A stretch of DNA of 25,028 nucleotides from Fimiplasma intestinipullorum. GTDB taxonomy: Bacteria > Bacillota_I > Bacilli_A > Erysipelotrichales > Coprobacillaceae. The translations under genes were made by a program, and so were the position numbers. Under the pieces are notes generated by a model. That model did no database searches, was not told where the DNA came from, and worked only from the letters and a program-made list of their open reading frames with translations. The DNA lies in assembly GCA_018715065.1 (NCBI GenBank), contig DVMJ01000021.1, positions 1 through 25,028 of the forward strand. The letters are read 5' to 3'. This document shows, in pieces, positions 1-7,140 of the stretch (the stretch's first letter is position 1; the number at the start of each line of letters is the position of its first letter).

Positions 1-21
1 ACAAACATCATTACAGAATAA

Positions 22-76
22 AGAGAGCGCTTTGAACAGGTTAGCCGAAATCCTTGCTAACTAAGCGTTCTCTTTT
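22..76 (+). terminator. Intrinsic terminator of an upstream gene outside the window
   Basis: An outer stem pairs AGAGAGCGCT (22-31) with AGCGTTCTCT (64-73) with one G-T wobble. An inner perfect stem pairs GTTAGC (40-45) with GCTAAC (56-61). A short T run follows. The shape fits the end of a plus-strand transcript that begins left of the window, but a longer structured RNA 3' end would look the same. Confidence 0.55.
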
Positions 77-159
77 CTGTACTCTTTTTTATCTAAGGTT
101 ATTTACCTTCTTTATCGGTGAATAGTAACAATTTGATTGAAATAGCGATATAATTTATC

Positions 160-188
160 TTTACATGGGTTGCTTTTGTTGGTATAAT
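160..188 (+). promoter_or_regulatory. Strong sigma-A promoter with extended -10
   Basis: TTTACA (160-165), a 17-nt spacer and TATAAT (183-188), with TGG directly before the -10, which fits the extended TGn form. This is among the best promoters in the window, yet no intact gene follows it. The predicted start is near 195, and the terminator at 273-306 lies about 85 nt further on. Confidence 0.65.
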
Positions 189-194
189 TAAACC

Positions 195-306
195 TTGTGG
201 AAATAGTATATATAGTTGCGGTTGAGAATCATGTAGGTCTGATATTTCTTGACTACTTTTGATTTATGAATAGGTGATGGAAAGGACCTTTCCCGTTCAC
301 CTTTTT
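195..306 (+). ncRNA. Candidate small RNA between its own promoter and terminator
   Basis: The unit is defined by the promoter at 160-188 and the intrinsic terminator at 273-306, giving a transcript of about 110 nt. No open frame with a plausible ribosome binding site lies inside: the only ATG of note (277) is in the terminator stem. Apart from the terminator, one further hairpin can be drawn, GTAGGTC (233-239) with GACTAC (251-256) and one bulged base. I do not recognise it as 6S, SRP, tmRNA, RNase P or a known riboswitch. It could also be the leader of the ruined gene downstream. Confidence 0.4.
273..306 (+). terminator. Intrinsic terminator closing the short transcript
   Basis: GGTGA (273-277) pairs with TCACC (297-301). 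After a small internal loop, GGAAAGG (279-285) pairs with CCTTTCC (287-293), the innermost pairs opening to form the loop. Five T follow at 302-306. It stands alone, without a coding region in front. Confidence 0.6.
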
Positions 307-309
307 CAA

Positions 310-840
310 TTTAAGTATCCTGGACTGGCTGCAAAGGCTGATGACAAAGTGATGGATGTCGGAAATGCTCTTTTTTGGACGCATGCGTATGCGGGTGCTG
401 GGAGATTCCTGATTCTTAGTCAATGTGCTAGCTGATTAGTAGATCCGGCAAATTTTTTATAGCACGTATTCCGCAATATCGATTATGTCTATCAGTGCAT
501 TTTGAAGTGGGTCAGCTAAAGCCGAAATTGGCCAGGCGGTGATCTTCAATTTGTCGATTATCGAAAGTAACACTGTTGTATATTGTATCCCTAACCTCAA
601 AAAGAAAACTAGATATTATCAGTGACATCGATCAGCTTCTTCATCAATAATTCACTGAGCGCTGCCTTAAATGGGATAACTCATTTGAAGCGTGGATAGC
701 TTGGGCTCGTCTCATCTCGATCAATCAGGATTGGCATGACAAGTCAGAATGATGATCTGTCTGGCTTATCCATCGGGCGGAAAAGAGAACCTGAACGAAT
801 CGCTGCTTAACCCTAAAGATGATGAGTAGGCTTATCTGAA
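310..840 (+). pseudogene. Shattered coding-like sequence, possibly a decayed IS66-type transposase
   Basis: No usable gene remains, but several stop-interrupted stretches read like protein. One runs from 313 to 435 and contains the pattern W-T-H-A ... R-F. A second around 490-600 contains A-E-x-x-x-A-V-I-F ... I-I-E. A third around 627-720 contains D-I-D-Q-L-L ... K-W-D. The order and these short patterns loosely resemble the middle and C-terminal part of IS66-family TnpC (HARRKF, ASAVIYSIIE, LPW). This resemblance is weak and drawn by eye. Frames change repeatedly and stops are frequent, so nothing here is likely to be expressed as protein. I see no intact terminal inverted repeats. Confidence 0.25.
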
Positions 841-873
841 ATAGATGTTGACAAGTAAGAGGTGATGGAGAAC

Positions 874-1083
874 ATGTTTGTGCGGGCAATCAAAAATAAT
901 AAAGGAAAAACCGAAGGCTATTTCTGCTCTTTAGTGGAATCTTATCGAGATGAGAATGGAATACCTAGACATCGTGTGTTGATTAATTTTGGATTGGTCC
1001 CACCGGATGCTGTTCCTTATTTAAAAGCGGCTTTTGCGAAAAAGAAACCGCGCTTAGTCTATGATGATGAAGAGACATCGTAA
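874..1083 (+). pseudogene. N-terminal fragment of an IS1634-type transposase
   Basis: The 69-residue product begins MFVRAIKNNKG and continues with SLVESYRDENG and HRVLINFG. This is the characteristic N-terminus of IS1634/IS1549-group DDE transposases (M-[FY]-[VLI]-R ... V-E-S-Y-R-[DE] ... R-x-L-[LI]-N-[LF]-G). Family members are several hundred residues long, so more than four fifths, including the DDE catalytic core, is missing. The frame ends cleanly at a stop and an intrinsic terminator follows within a few bases. The start is placed at ATG 874 because AGGTG (860-864) sits 9 nt upstream. Upstream in-frame starts at 862 and 865 lie too close to that site. It is most likely a dead remnant. 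A retained small DNA-binding peptide is possible but unsupported. Confidence 0.55.
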
Positions 1084-1086
1084 TAA

Positions 1087-1117
1087 AAGTGCTTCATTTT
1101 GATGTGAAGCACTTTTT
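1087..1117 (+). terminator. Intrinsic terminator after the transposase fragment
   Basis: AAGTGCTTCA (1087-1096) pairs perfectly with TGAAGCACTT (1105-1114) around an 8-nt loop, followed by five T ending at 1117. It starts 3 nt after the stop of the transposase fragment. Confidence 0.75.
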
Positions 1118-1129
1118 GTGTGAATAAAA

Positions 1130-1597
1130 TTATTGAAAGTAGATCGGAAGGACAGTAGTGATCATGATCATTGCCCCAAAGAGGGTGAAGGCAGATAAAT
1201 ACAGTCCGGCCTTCATGAGGCTTGGCTGAACGCTGGCTCGATAACGACGGTAATGGTCGGCATTCAGTTTGCGGGCCTTATAGTTGATCACATAGCCCAA
1301 GATCCCGCAAAGAAAGGTCGGAATCAGATACCACCACTGCATCTGATTTTCAATGCCTGCCGGGAAGAGGACCAAAATGGTTCCTAACAGACCTAAGCCA
1401 AAGGCAGGTTTGATAAAGGGATTGTGCAGTCCTTTTTCCTGCACAACTTTCTCCTGGCGAAGCTTTTCTCTCTCCTTCATTTTTTTCTGATGCGCGACGG
1501 CTTTATTTTCAGCTTCAAGCTTTTGCTTAAAGCGACCGGACATATGATTAACGGTTTGTTTCTGACTTGATGGATGGATGTTTTGCTGCTGTTTCAT
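1130..1597 (-). CDS. Small membrane protein of unknown function
   Basis: The product has 155 residues and I do not recognise the family. The first 60 or so residues are soluble, strongly charged and rich in K, E, Q and R, probably helical or coiled-coil. Three hydrophobic segments follow: roughly residues 65-82 (FGLGLLGTILVLF), 89-107 (WWYLIPTFLCGILGYVI) and 130-152 (GLYLSAFTLFGAMIMITTVL). The second and third are separated by a short basic, tyrosine-rich loop. The start at 1597 is preferred over the ATG at 1606 because AGGAG lies 9-10 nt before the former and almost touches the latter. It lies downstream of and co-oriented with the sulfatase, but the sulfatase terminator separates them, so it probably has its own promoter. 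No signal peptide is visible. Confidence 0.7.
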   Translation of the reverse strand: MKQQQNIHPSSQKQTVNHMSGRFKQKLEAENKAVAHQKKMKEREKLRQEKVVQEKGLHNPFIKPAFGLGLLGTILVLFPAGIENQMQWWYLIPTFLCGILGYVINYKARKLNADHYRRYRASVQPSLMKAGLYLSAFTLFGAMIMITTVLPIYFQ

Positions 1598-1659
1598 TTC
1601 GATCATTCTCCTTTATGTTTATTATACGCCTTCTTTAATAGATTTCCCATATGCATCAC

Positions 1660-1676
1660 TGCCAGCGAATGTGGCA
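1660..1676. repeat. Imperfect inverted repeat TGCCAG-N5-GTGGCA
   Basis: Half-sites are at 1660-1665 and 1671-1676, followed by seven A. It resembles the perfect repeat TGCCAC-N6-GTGGCA at 4283-4300, which is also followed by an A run. It lies between the sulfatase terminator and the small membrane protein gene. It may be a regulator binding site, or chance next to the terminator. Confidence 0.3.
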
Positions 1677-1702
1677 AAAAAACACAGGGAGAACCTGTGT
1701 TT
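1675..1702 (-). terminator. Intrinsic terminator of the sulfatase gene
   Basis: On the minus strand AAACACAGG (1702-1694) pairs with CCTGTGTTT (1688-1680) around a 5-nt loop, and a T run follows (A run at 1676-1682 on the plus strand). It begins 2 nt after the sulfatase stop codon. Confidence 0.8.
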
Positions 1703-1704
1703 AC

Positions 1705-3180
1705 TTAGCGCTGATCTTTACGATTAGGGACAATATCGGCGGTTTCCTGATAGAAGGTCAGCATTCGATCTTTCATCTTTAACACTTCATTGGCATAAGT
1801 TGGATCATCGATGATATTATGCAGCTCCAATGGGTCCTGATCCAGATCATATAACTCGTCTTTTTCATACAGGCGTTTCACATACTTTAGATTTCCCATG
1901 CGGATCATGGTTGCTTTAGTATGCTCAGGACCTTCTTTGCACTGTTCAGAAAGACGTGGGTAATAAGGGGAGGCTGGTCCGTGACCTTTCTCCATTGCCC
2001 AGGTTTCGCCGTGGATGCGCCCACCTTCACAAAAGACGGCATCCTTATGTTGTTCACTTCCTGCCAGCACAGGTAATAATGATTGACCGAACTGAACATA
2101 TTCAGTCTCGATACCGGTCATGTCACAGACGGTCTGACAGAGATCGACCAACTCAACTAATGCCTGGGACTGCCGTGGTTTAACAGGAAAACACTTTGCT
2201 GGTTTGATCAGCAGCGGAATATTGCTGATGGGATCTTCAAAGCAGTTTTGCACCTTTTCTGCGATGCCATAGTCTCCCGTATAGTCCCCATGGTCACTGA
2301 AGACAAAGAGGCTGGAATTATCATAGAGATCCAACTCTTTGAGCTTGCTTGTGAGGATACCAAACTGCGCATCGAAACGATGAACCATGGCTAAATAGGT
2401 GGCCTTTAATTCGACATAGTTGTCCTCCAGCCAGGCATCCAGGTTCTGATTGCGGCAAATGCCCTGTGCCATGGCTGGCTTATCTTTGAGATCTGTCATA
2501 TTTGGACGTCTAGGCGCAATTTTCGTGCGGTCAATGCGGGAATAGTAAGGATCCTCGCAGGCATAAGGCGGATGAGGAAAGCCAAGGGTCAGATAAAGGA
2601 AGAAAGGTTTCTCGTTCCCGCTTTTCTTTTTGTCTTCCAGATATTGCAGAGCCTGCTCCAGACAGCTCCAGTCAGAGCCTTTATAGTGTGCTTTCTCGTA
2701 AGAAATCCTGCCAATATAATGGGAATAGTAACCTGGGACAGTGGGATCTACCGCCTGCGGGATCTGACTGGCCAAGGCAGCAACACTGCTTGTATGATCT
2801 CGCCAATTGCCCTCGTGGATACCATCGAAATAGTAGTCGCAGTAATCCGTCTTCGGGCGATCCCCTGGGATCACATCATTTCGACCGATCCAGACAACTT
2901 CATACCCATTGTTTTTCATTGTACGTAAAAAGTTCGGTTCATCCGGGTCTTGCAGAAAGTGCATCGTTCGATGTCCGGTCGTATGGGGATAGAGACCGGT
3001 CAGGAAGCTGCAGCGTGAAGGGACACAGACTGGATTTTGACAGTAGGCATTCGCAAAGGAAACGCCCTCTTCTAATAAGCCGTCAAAGTTAGGGGTGAGG
3101 GAGGCCTCACAGCCGGCATGATGTAAGGCATCTTCCCGCATCTGATCGGCTACAAAATAAATAATATTGGGTTTTGCCAT
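1705..3180 (-). CDS. Cytoplasmic S1-family sulfatase (arylsulfatase-like)
   Basis: This 491-residue protein should hydrolyse sulfate esters. The metal-binding N-terminus NIIYFVADQ has Asp12. The formylglycine signature C52-V-P-S-R56 carries the Cys that a maturase converts to the catalytic aldehyde, and S-D-H-G-D later supplies further metal ligands. In an anaerobe the Cys-type site implies a radical-SAM maturase (anSME) encoded elsewhere, as none is in this window. There is no signal peptide, so the substrate must be imported first, which fits the neighbouring PTS genes. The start at 3180 is chosen because GGAGG lies 8 nt upstream and the family begins at this point; an upstream in-frame ATG at 3195 has no such site. 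It is divergent from the ChbG pair, with promoter 3211-3239 between. The substrate is not determined by sequence; a sulfated amino sugar is a contextual guess. Confidence 0.9.
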   Translation of the reverse strand: MAKPNIIYFVADQMREDALHHAGCEASLTPNFDGLLEEGVSFANAYCQNPVCVPSRCSFLTGLYPHTTGHRTMHFLQDPDEPNFLRTMKNNGYEVVWIGRNDVIPGDRPKTDYCDYYFDGIHEGNWRDHTSSVAALASQIPQAVDPTVPGYYSHYIGRISYEKAHYKGSDWSCLEQALQYLEDKKKSGNEKPFFLYLTLGFPHPPYACEDPYYSRIDRTKIAPRRPNMTDLKDKPAMAQGICRNQNLDAWLEDNYVELKATYLAMVHRFDAQFGILTSKLKELDLYDNSSLFVFSDHGDYTGDYGIAEKVQNCFEDPISNIPLLIKPAKCFPVKPRQSQALVELVDLCQTVCDMTGIETEYVQFGQSLLPVLAGSEQHKDAVFCEGGRIHGETWAMEKGHGPASPYYPRLSEQCKEGPEHTKATMIRMGNLKYVKRLYEKDELYDLDQDPLELHNIIDDPTYANEVLKMKDRMLTFYQETADIVPNRKDQR

Positions 3181-3210
3181 GATTCTTACCTCCATTCATT
3201 CTTTACTTTT

Positions 3211-3239
3211 ATTGTAAATGATGAAGCCGGGTAAAGCAA
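3211..3239 (-). promoter_or_regulatory. Promoter of the sulfatase gene
   Basis: On the minus strand TTGCTT (3239-3234), a 17-nt spacer and TACAAT (3216-3211). The predicted start lies about 25 nt before the sulfatase start codon. Confidence 0.55.
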
Positions 3240-3348
3240 ATCATCCAATCACAAAAAGCATACAGAAAACTTCCAATCATTGTGGCAGAACTTCGGCTTG
3301 AGCGTCAAAAAGAAAAGGGTTAAAGTAAAAGTGAAGGGAGCGATGAGA

Positions 3349-4125
3349 ATGAAATTATTGATACAATCAGATGATTATGGGATTACCAAAGCAGTGAGCT
3401 GCGGCATTATTGAAGGGATTAAGAATGGTGTGATTCGCTGCACCGGTTTATTCGTAAATATGCCAAGTTCTGAAGATGCGGCAAAAATGATTACGGATTA
3501 TCCGGAAGTATGTCTTGGCATTGATATTAACCTGGTCGCCGGCAAGCCTGTGAGTGATCCGGCGAAGGTACCGTCTTTGATCAAGGAGAATGGTTATTTC
3601 TATGATTCCCGCGAGAGAAGAAAACGTGATCAGGAATGTGAAAGTCACGATCATATGGATGAGGCAGAAACCTATCTCGAGGCCAAAGCCCAGATTGAAC
3701 GGTTTATTGCTTTAACGGGCAAAAAACCAGAATACTTACATGGACATGCCTACGGGTCTCCAACCATTACCAAGGTCCATGAACGTCTGAGTGCAGAGTA
3801 TGGCATTCCGATGACCCAAAAGATCTTGGCAGATCACCATGTCAAGATGGCCAAATCCTGGTATACGGTCCCATTTTCACTGGAGCAGCAGCTTTCATTG
3901 AGTACGAAAGATTTTCTTTTGGCAGACCGGGGTGAGATCTTAGGAAGTGAGATGGCTGCCATCATTTCTCATTGTGGATATGTAGATGCGCCTTTATTTG
4001 AAGTTTCCTCCTTCACGATGATCAGAGCGAAAGATCTTGAAGCCATGGTAAGTGATGAAATGAAAGCCTGGATCAAAGAGAACCATATTGAACTCATTAC
4101 TTATCGGGATCTTCAGGCTGACTGA
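3349..4125 (+). CDS. ChbG/YdjC-family carbohydrate deacetylase, divergent copy
   Basis: This 258-residue cytoplasmic protein belongs to the family that removes N-acetyl groups from imported diacetylchitobiose-type oligosaccharides. Visible motifs are S-D-D-Y-G near the N-terminus (Asp8/Asp9), G-I-D-I-N-L at 58-62, H-G-H at 131-133 and S-H-C-G-Y-V-D near the end. In the family the second motif is normally G-x-H with a metal-binding His. Here that position is Asp59, and the first His of the H-x-x-G-H motif is Tyr129. The metal site is therefore altered, and activity or specificity may differ from the second copy. The start at 3349 has GGGAG 8 nt upstream; the longer frame from 3280 lacks a site and starts with low-complexity Lys/Val residues. 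A clear terminator follows, so it is not strictly co-transcribed with the next gene. Confidence 0.85.
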   Translation: MKLLIQSDDYGITKAVSCGIIEGIKNGVIRCTGLFVNMPSSEDAAKMITDYPEVCLGIDINLVAGKPVSDPAKVPSLIKENGYFYDSRERRKRDQECESHDHMDEAETYLEAKAQIERFIALTGKKPEYLHGHAYGSPTITKVHERLSAEYGIPMTQKILADHHVKMAKSWYTVPFSLEQQLSLSTKDFLLADRGEILGSEMAAIISHCGYVDAPLFEVSSFTMIRAKDLEAMVSDEMKAWIKENHIELITYRDLQAD

Positions 4126-4131
4126 TCGAAT

Positions 4132-4168
4132 AAGCAGATATCTGATGCAAATCAGTATCTGCTTTTTT
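4132..4168 (+). terminator. Intrinsic terminator after the first ChbG gene
   Basis: AAGCAGATA (4132-4140) pairs with TATCTGCTT (4156-4164), and CTGAT (4142-4146) with ATCAG (4151-4155) across one bulged T, with a GCAA loop and a six-T tail. It separates the two ChbG-like genes. Confidence 0.8.
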
Positions 4169-4219
4169 GAACGAAAAGATAGTAACAAAAAATACCATTA
4201 AATTACATCATCAGATAGT

Positions 4220-4248
4220 TTGAAAATAAAACAAAATCAGGGTATCAT
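4220..4248 (+). promoter_or_regulatory. Promoter of the ChbG2-regulator-PTS operon
   Basis: TTGAAA (4220-4225), a 17-nt spacer and TATCAT (4243-4248). The start would be near 4255, so the inverted repeat at 4283-4300 would fall inside the leader of this transcript. Confidence 0.5.
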
Positions 4249-4282
4249 AAAAAAATCCCCCCACCATCAAAGGCGCAAAACC

Positions 4283-4300
4283 TGCCACAATCAAGTGGCA
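4283..4300. promoter_or_regulatory. Perfect inverted repeat, candidate operator (TGCCAC-N6-GTGGCA)
   Basis: The half-sites at 4283-4288 and 4295-4300 are exact inverted copies and are followed by an A run. The repeat lies about 54 bp before a start predicted from the -10 at 4334-4339, a placement that suits an activator. The operon's own PRD regulator is the obvious candidate to bind it. A simple hairpin in the leader RNA is the alternative. Confidence 0.45.
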
Positions 4301-4333
4301 AAAAAAGAAATCAAGGCGTTCTTTGCTGCGCGT

Positions 4334-4339
4334 TATAAT
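4334..4339 (+). promoter_or_regulatory. Second -10 element (TATAAT) without a good -35
   Basis: A perfect TATAAT lies 28 nt before the start codon of the next gene. The hexamer 17 nt upstream (TCAAGG, 4311-4316) is a poor -35. This is the usual picture for an activator-dependent promoter, with the inverted repeat at 4283-4300 just upstream. Confidence 0.4.
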
Positions 4340-4366
4340 AAGGTTAGAGAAATGGGGGAATAAGAA

Positions 4367-5149
4367 ATGACAAGAATTATTTGGAATGCAGACGATATCG
4401 GGTATAGTGAAGCAGTTAGCTTAGGAATCATCAAAGCTCATCGGGATGGATTGATCAAGTCAACGACCATGATGACCAATATGGAAGCGGCGCCTTTTGC
4501 GGCACATTTACTGAAAGATCATCCTGGCCTTTATTGTGGACAGCATACCAACATTGTGGTCGGAAGACCGGTAGCCAATCCTGCATTGCTGCCAAGTTTA
4601 GTCGATGAACAGGGCTATTTTAATGTAAAGGAAAGACTGAAACGTGGGCTGAAGCTCAACGTGGAGGAAATCAAGATCGAGGTCCGTGCGCAAGCTGCGC
4701 GCTTTCAGGAGCTCATGGGGCATGCGCCGACACATATTGAGGGACATGCCGTTCAGGATCCGGGCTTAAAGCAGGCCATTCGGGAAGTGGCGACAGAAAT
4801 GGGTGTGCATTATACGGATAGTGAGATCGTATGGATCGATGGCAAACCGGTCGAAGTCATTGATCAGCACCACAGCGGCTATGAAGTACCGGTCAGACCT
4901 AAGGTCATGTACTACCAGGATACGGTCTCGGTGGATTACTGGCTCAAGGATGTCGCCGGACTGCTTCAGGAAGATCTGGTTGAAATGCATACACATCCGG
5001 GTTATGTCGATCAGACATTACTCACTTTGTCCAGCTATCATATTCCTCGAGCTAAGGAAGTGGCGATTGCCTGTGATCCACGCGTTAGATGGTGGGCAGA
5101 AGACCATCACGTCGAATTCATTACTTTTGAGGATATCCGAAAAATATAG
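4367..5149 (+). CDS. ChbG/YdjC-family carbohydrate deacetylase, canonical copy
   Basis: This 260-residue protein carries the complete family motif set: A-D-D-I-G with Asp9/Asp10, G-Q-H-T-N with His60, H-I-E-G-H with His123 and His127, and H-T-H-P-G-Y-V-D near the C-terminus. The spacing matches the Asp/His/His metal site known for YdjC proteins such as TTHB029 and ChbG. It should remove an N-acetyl group from an imported amino-sugar disaccharide so that later enzymes can act. A G-rich site, GGGGGA (4354-4359), precedes the ATG. It is followed after 10 nt by the PRD regulator and then the PTS genes, an operon arrangement like that of chb loci. It is a paralogue of the gene at 3349, with the same length and order of motifs. 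Confidence 0.88.
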   Translation: MTRIIWNADDIGYSEAVSLGIIKAHRDGLIKSTTMMTNMEAAPFAAHLLKDHPGLYCGQHTNIVVGRPVANPALLPSLVDEQGYFNVKERLKRGLKLNVEEIKIEVRAQAARFQELMGHAPTHIEGHAVQDPGLKQAIREVATEMGVHYTDSEIVWIDGKPVEVIDQHHSGYEVPVRPKVMYYQDTVSVDYWLKDVAGLLQEDLVEMHTHPGYVDQTLLTLSSYHIPRAKEVAIACDPRVRWWAEDHHVEFITFEDIRKI

Positions 5150-5159
5150 GGGTGAGAAC

Positions 5160-7139
5160 ATGGATCGCCGTTTTATTTCGCTTTTTAAGATACTTGCGAC
5201 CCAAAAAGACTATATTAAATCTGATGTACTGTGTTCAAAATTACATATCAGACCGCGCACGCTGCGTGAGGATATTCGTCAATATAAAGACATGATTGAA
5301 AAACAGGCTGGCTGCCGCATTATCTCTAAACCCAATGCCGGTTATATCCTGGAAGTCCTCGATGAGTCACGCTATACGCAGTTTATTAAGCAGTTGCTGC
5401 AGCAGGAGACCAATAGTCAGTTTTTGATTCCGGTCAATCAGGAAGAACGTATTTTCTATATCATTCGCTATTTTCTCAGCCACCAGGAATATGTTCGCTT
5501 AAATGACCTGGCCGATGAAATTTACGTGAGCCGTTCTACTTTAAATACGGATATCCGTGAAGTGAAACAGCGTCTATCCTACTTTCATCTAAAGTTGGCA
5601 TCCAGACCCGGTCATGGTCTGAAGATCAGTGGCAAAGAAAAAGACATTCGCTCCTGTATCGCTCAATATTTCTATCACGCTGATAATTACGATGAGTATT
5701 ATATCGAAAATATACGGATCCAAAACAGTGCTATCGACAAAGAAGCTTTTGCTCAAATTAAAGATATGCTGTATGAAACGATCTCCAGATATGCCTTCAA
5801 ACTGACAGATTTGGGGTTTCAGAATCTGTCGATCCACTTGTTGATTGCGGTTAATCGTATTAAACAAAAAACATATATTGAAGAATTTGTGAAGGCATCA
5901 GATGAGCTGGATGATCGCCTGGAAATGCGTATCGCCTGTGATCTAGCCAGTCAGATGGATCAGTTCTTTGATATTCATATTCCAAATAGCGAGGTTCGCT
6001 ACATTGCCATTCATCTGATGGGAAAACAGGCCTTGCAGTTTGATGATCAGCGTCAGGTGATGGACCAGGCCACCATGGATCTTGTCGATGCAATTCTGCT
6101 GGAAATCAAGCAAACCTATTTGGTCGATCTCACTGGTGACCTGGATCTCTATTCGATGCTGGCCTTACACTTACAGCCGATGCTGAATCGTTTAAAATAC
6201 GATCTGCATATCACTAATCCATTGAATGAACGTATCAAGCAGGAAAGTCCTGTTGCCTTTGAGATGGCTGTGTGTGCCGGCAAGGTCATCACCCGACACT
6301 ACCATAAGAGCGTCTCTGATCATGAACTGGGCTATTTGGCTTTACACTTTGCTTTAGCTCTGGAACGTTTGAATCATCAGGTCAAGAAGAATGTGATCAT
6401 CGTTTGTGCCAGTGGCGCCGGCAGTTCGCAGATCCTGTTATATAAGATCAAAAGCCGCTTTAGTGATTATCTGGGGAATGTATTGGTCACCGAAGCCTAC
6501 CAACTTCCTGAAATACGACAGGAGGACTATGATGTCATCCTATCCACCATTCAATTACCCTTTGAAACACGGATCCCGGTCATTCATGTACAGTATTTTT
6601 TAGATGAAGCAGATGTCTCGGTCATCGAACAGCTGTTAACGACCGGAAATGAGGATGCCGCGACTTTCATCAAGCGTTGTTTTAGAGAAGAATTCTTTTT
6701 TGAACATTTAACCGGCAAAACAAGAGAAGAAGTCATTCAGGAAATGTGTGCCAAGATTTCCTCTGTGCATCCCTTGCCTGAGACCTTTTATGACCTGGTC
6801 ATGGAAAGAGAAGCGGTTTCTCCTACAGAAGTCGGAAATGGGATTGCTATTCCCCATCCGCTTCATCTGGTGATGGACGAAACCTTTGTTGCAGTTGGTG
6901 TCTTAGATAAACCCATCCGTTGGCAGAAACAGCAGGTGAAATTCGTTTTTATGTTATGTATTCAAAAAGATTCTGATGAGGCCTTATCGGTGTTTAATGA
7001 AGTGCTGTCCAGTCTAGTTTTAAATCGAGAATGTGTTCAGAAGTTAGAAAAAGAGCCTTGCTTTCACACATTAGAAAGCTACATCCATGCGCTGAGTCAG
7101 GAAAAATCCGAGCACTTTAAGGAGAGCATCTTCCAGTAA
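5160..7139 (+). CDS. PRD-containing transcriptional activator with EIIB and EIIA domains (LicR/ManR/MtlR type)
   Basis: This 659-residue regulator has five regions in order. They are an N-terminal helix-turn-helix (about 1-60, R-T-L-R-E-D-I-R-Q), a second one (about 85-160, S-R-S-T-L-N-T-D-I-R), PRD1 and PRD2 (about 180-400), an EIIB-like domain with C416-A-S-G-A-G-S-S, and a fructose/mannitol-type EIIA domain with G-I-A-I-P-H566-P. All four regulatory PRD histidines are present (L-S-I-H, I-A-I-H, L-A-L-H-L, L-A-L-H-F), so phosphorylation control by HPr and PTS EII proteins should be intact. The start at 5160 follows AGGGGTGAG at 5148-5156. The frame is open upstream to 4803, but that part overlaps the deacetylase and lacks domain similarity. 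The stop is 1 nt before the EIIBC gene, so the two are translationally coupled. It probably activates this operon when the PTS substrate is present. Confidence 0.92.
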   Translation: MDRRFISLFKILATQKDYIKSDVLCSKLHIRPRTLREDIRQYKDMIEKQAGCRIISKPNAGYILEVLDESRYTQFIKQLLQQETNSQFLIPVNQEERIFYIIRYFLSHQEYVRLNDLADEIYVSRSTLNTDIREVKQRLSYFHLKLASRPGHGLKISGKEKDIRSCIAQYFYHADNYDEYYIENIRIQNSAIDKEAFAQIKDMLYETISRYAFKLTDLGFQNLSIHLLIAVNRIKQKTYIEEFVKASDELDDRLEMRIACDLASQMDQFFDIHIPNSEVRYIAIHLMGKQALQFDDQRQVMDQATMDLVDAILLEIKQTYLVDLTGDLDLYSMLALHLQPMLNRLKYDLHITNPLNERIKQESPVAFEMAVCAGKVITRHYHKSVSDHELGYLALHFALALERLNHQVKKNVIIVCASGAGSSQILLYKIKSRFSDYLGNVLVTEAYQLPEIRQEDYDVILSTIQLPFETRIPVIHVQYFLDEADVSVIEQLLTTGNEDAATFIKRCFREEFFFEHLTGKTREEVIQEMCAKISSVHPLPETFYDLVMEREAVSPTEVGNGIAIPHPLHLVMDETFVAVGVLDKPIRWQKQQVKFVFMLCIQKDSDEALSVFNEVLSSLVLNRECVQKLEKEPCFHTLESYIHALSQEKSEHFKESIFQ

Positions 7140-7140
7140 A

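Noticed and set aside
27..40. cre-like sequence on the minus strand (TCAAAGCGCTCTCT)
   Set aside because: It overlaps the terminator stem (22-31 and its loop side) and has no promoter nearby, so the match follows from the stem sequence.
221..256. A 36-base stretch that starts GTTGAGAATC and looks like a CRISPR repeat in length and style
   Set aside because: It occurs once, there is no second copy with a spacer, and no cas gene lies in the window. It is kept only as part of the RNA candidate.
277..435. Open frame from ATG 277 reading into the 313-435 coding-like stretch
   Set aside because: Its start lies inside the terminator stem and no ribosome binding site is correctly spaced, so it is unlikely to be translated.
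1956..3092. Several open frames on the plus strand within the sulfatase gene
   Set aside because: They are mirror frames of a well-supported gene, lack ribosome binding sites and show no known domain.
4803..5159. Upstream extension of the PRD regulator open frame
   Set aside because: It lies on top of the second deacetylase gene, has no domain similarity, and a good ribosome binding site precedes ATG 5160.
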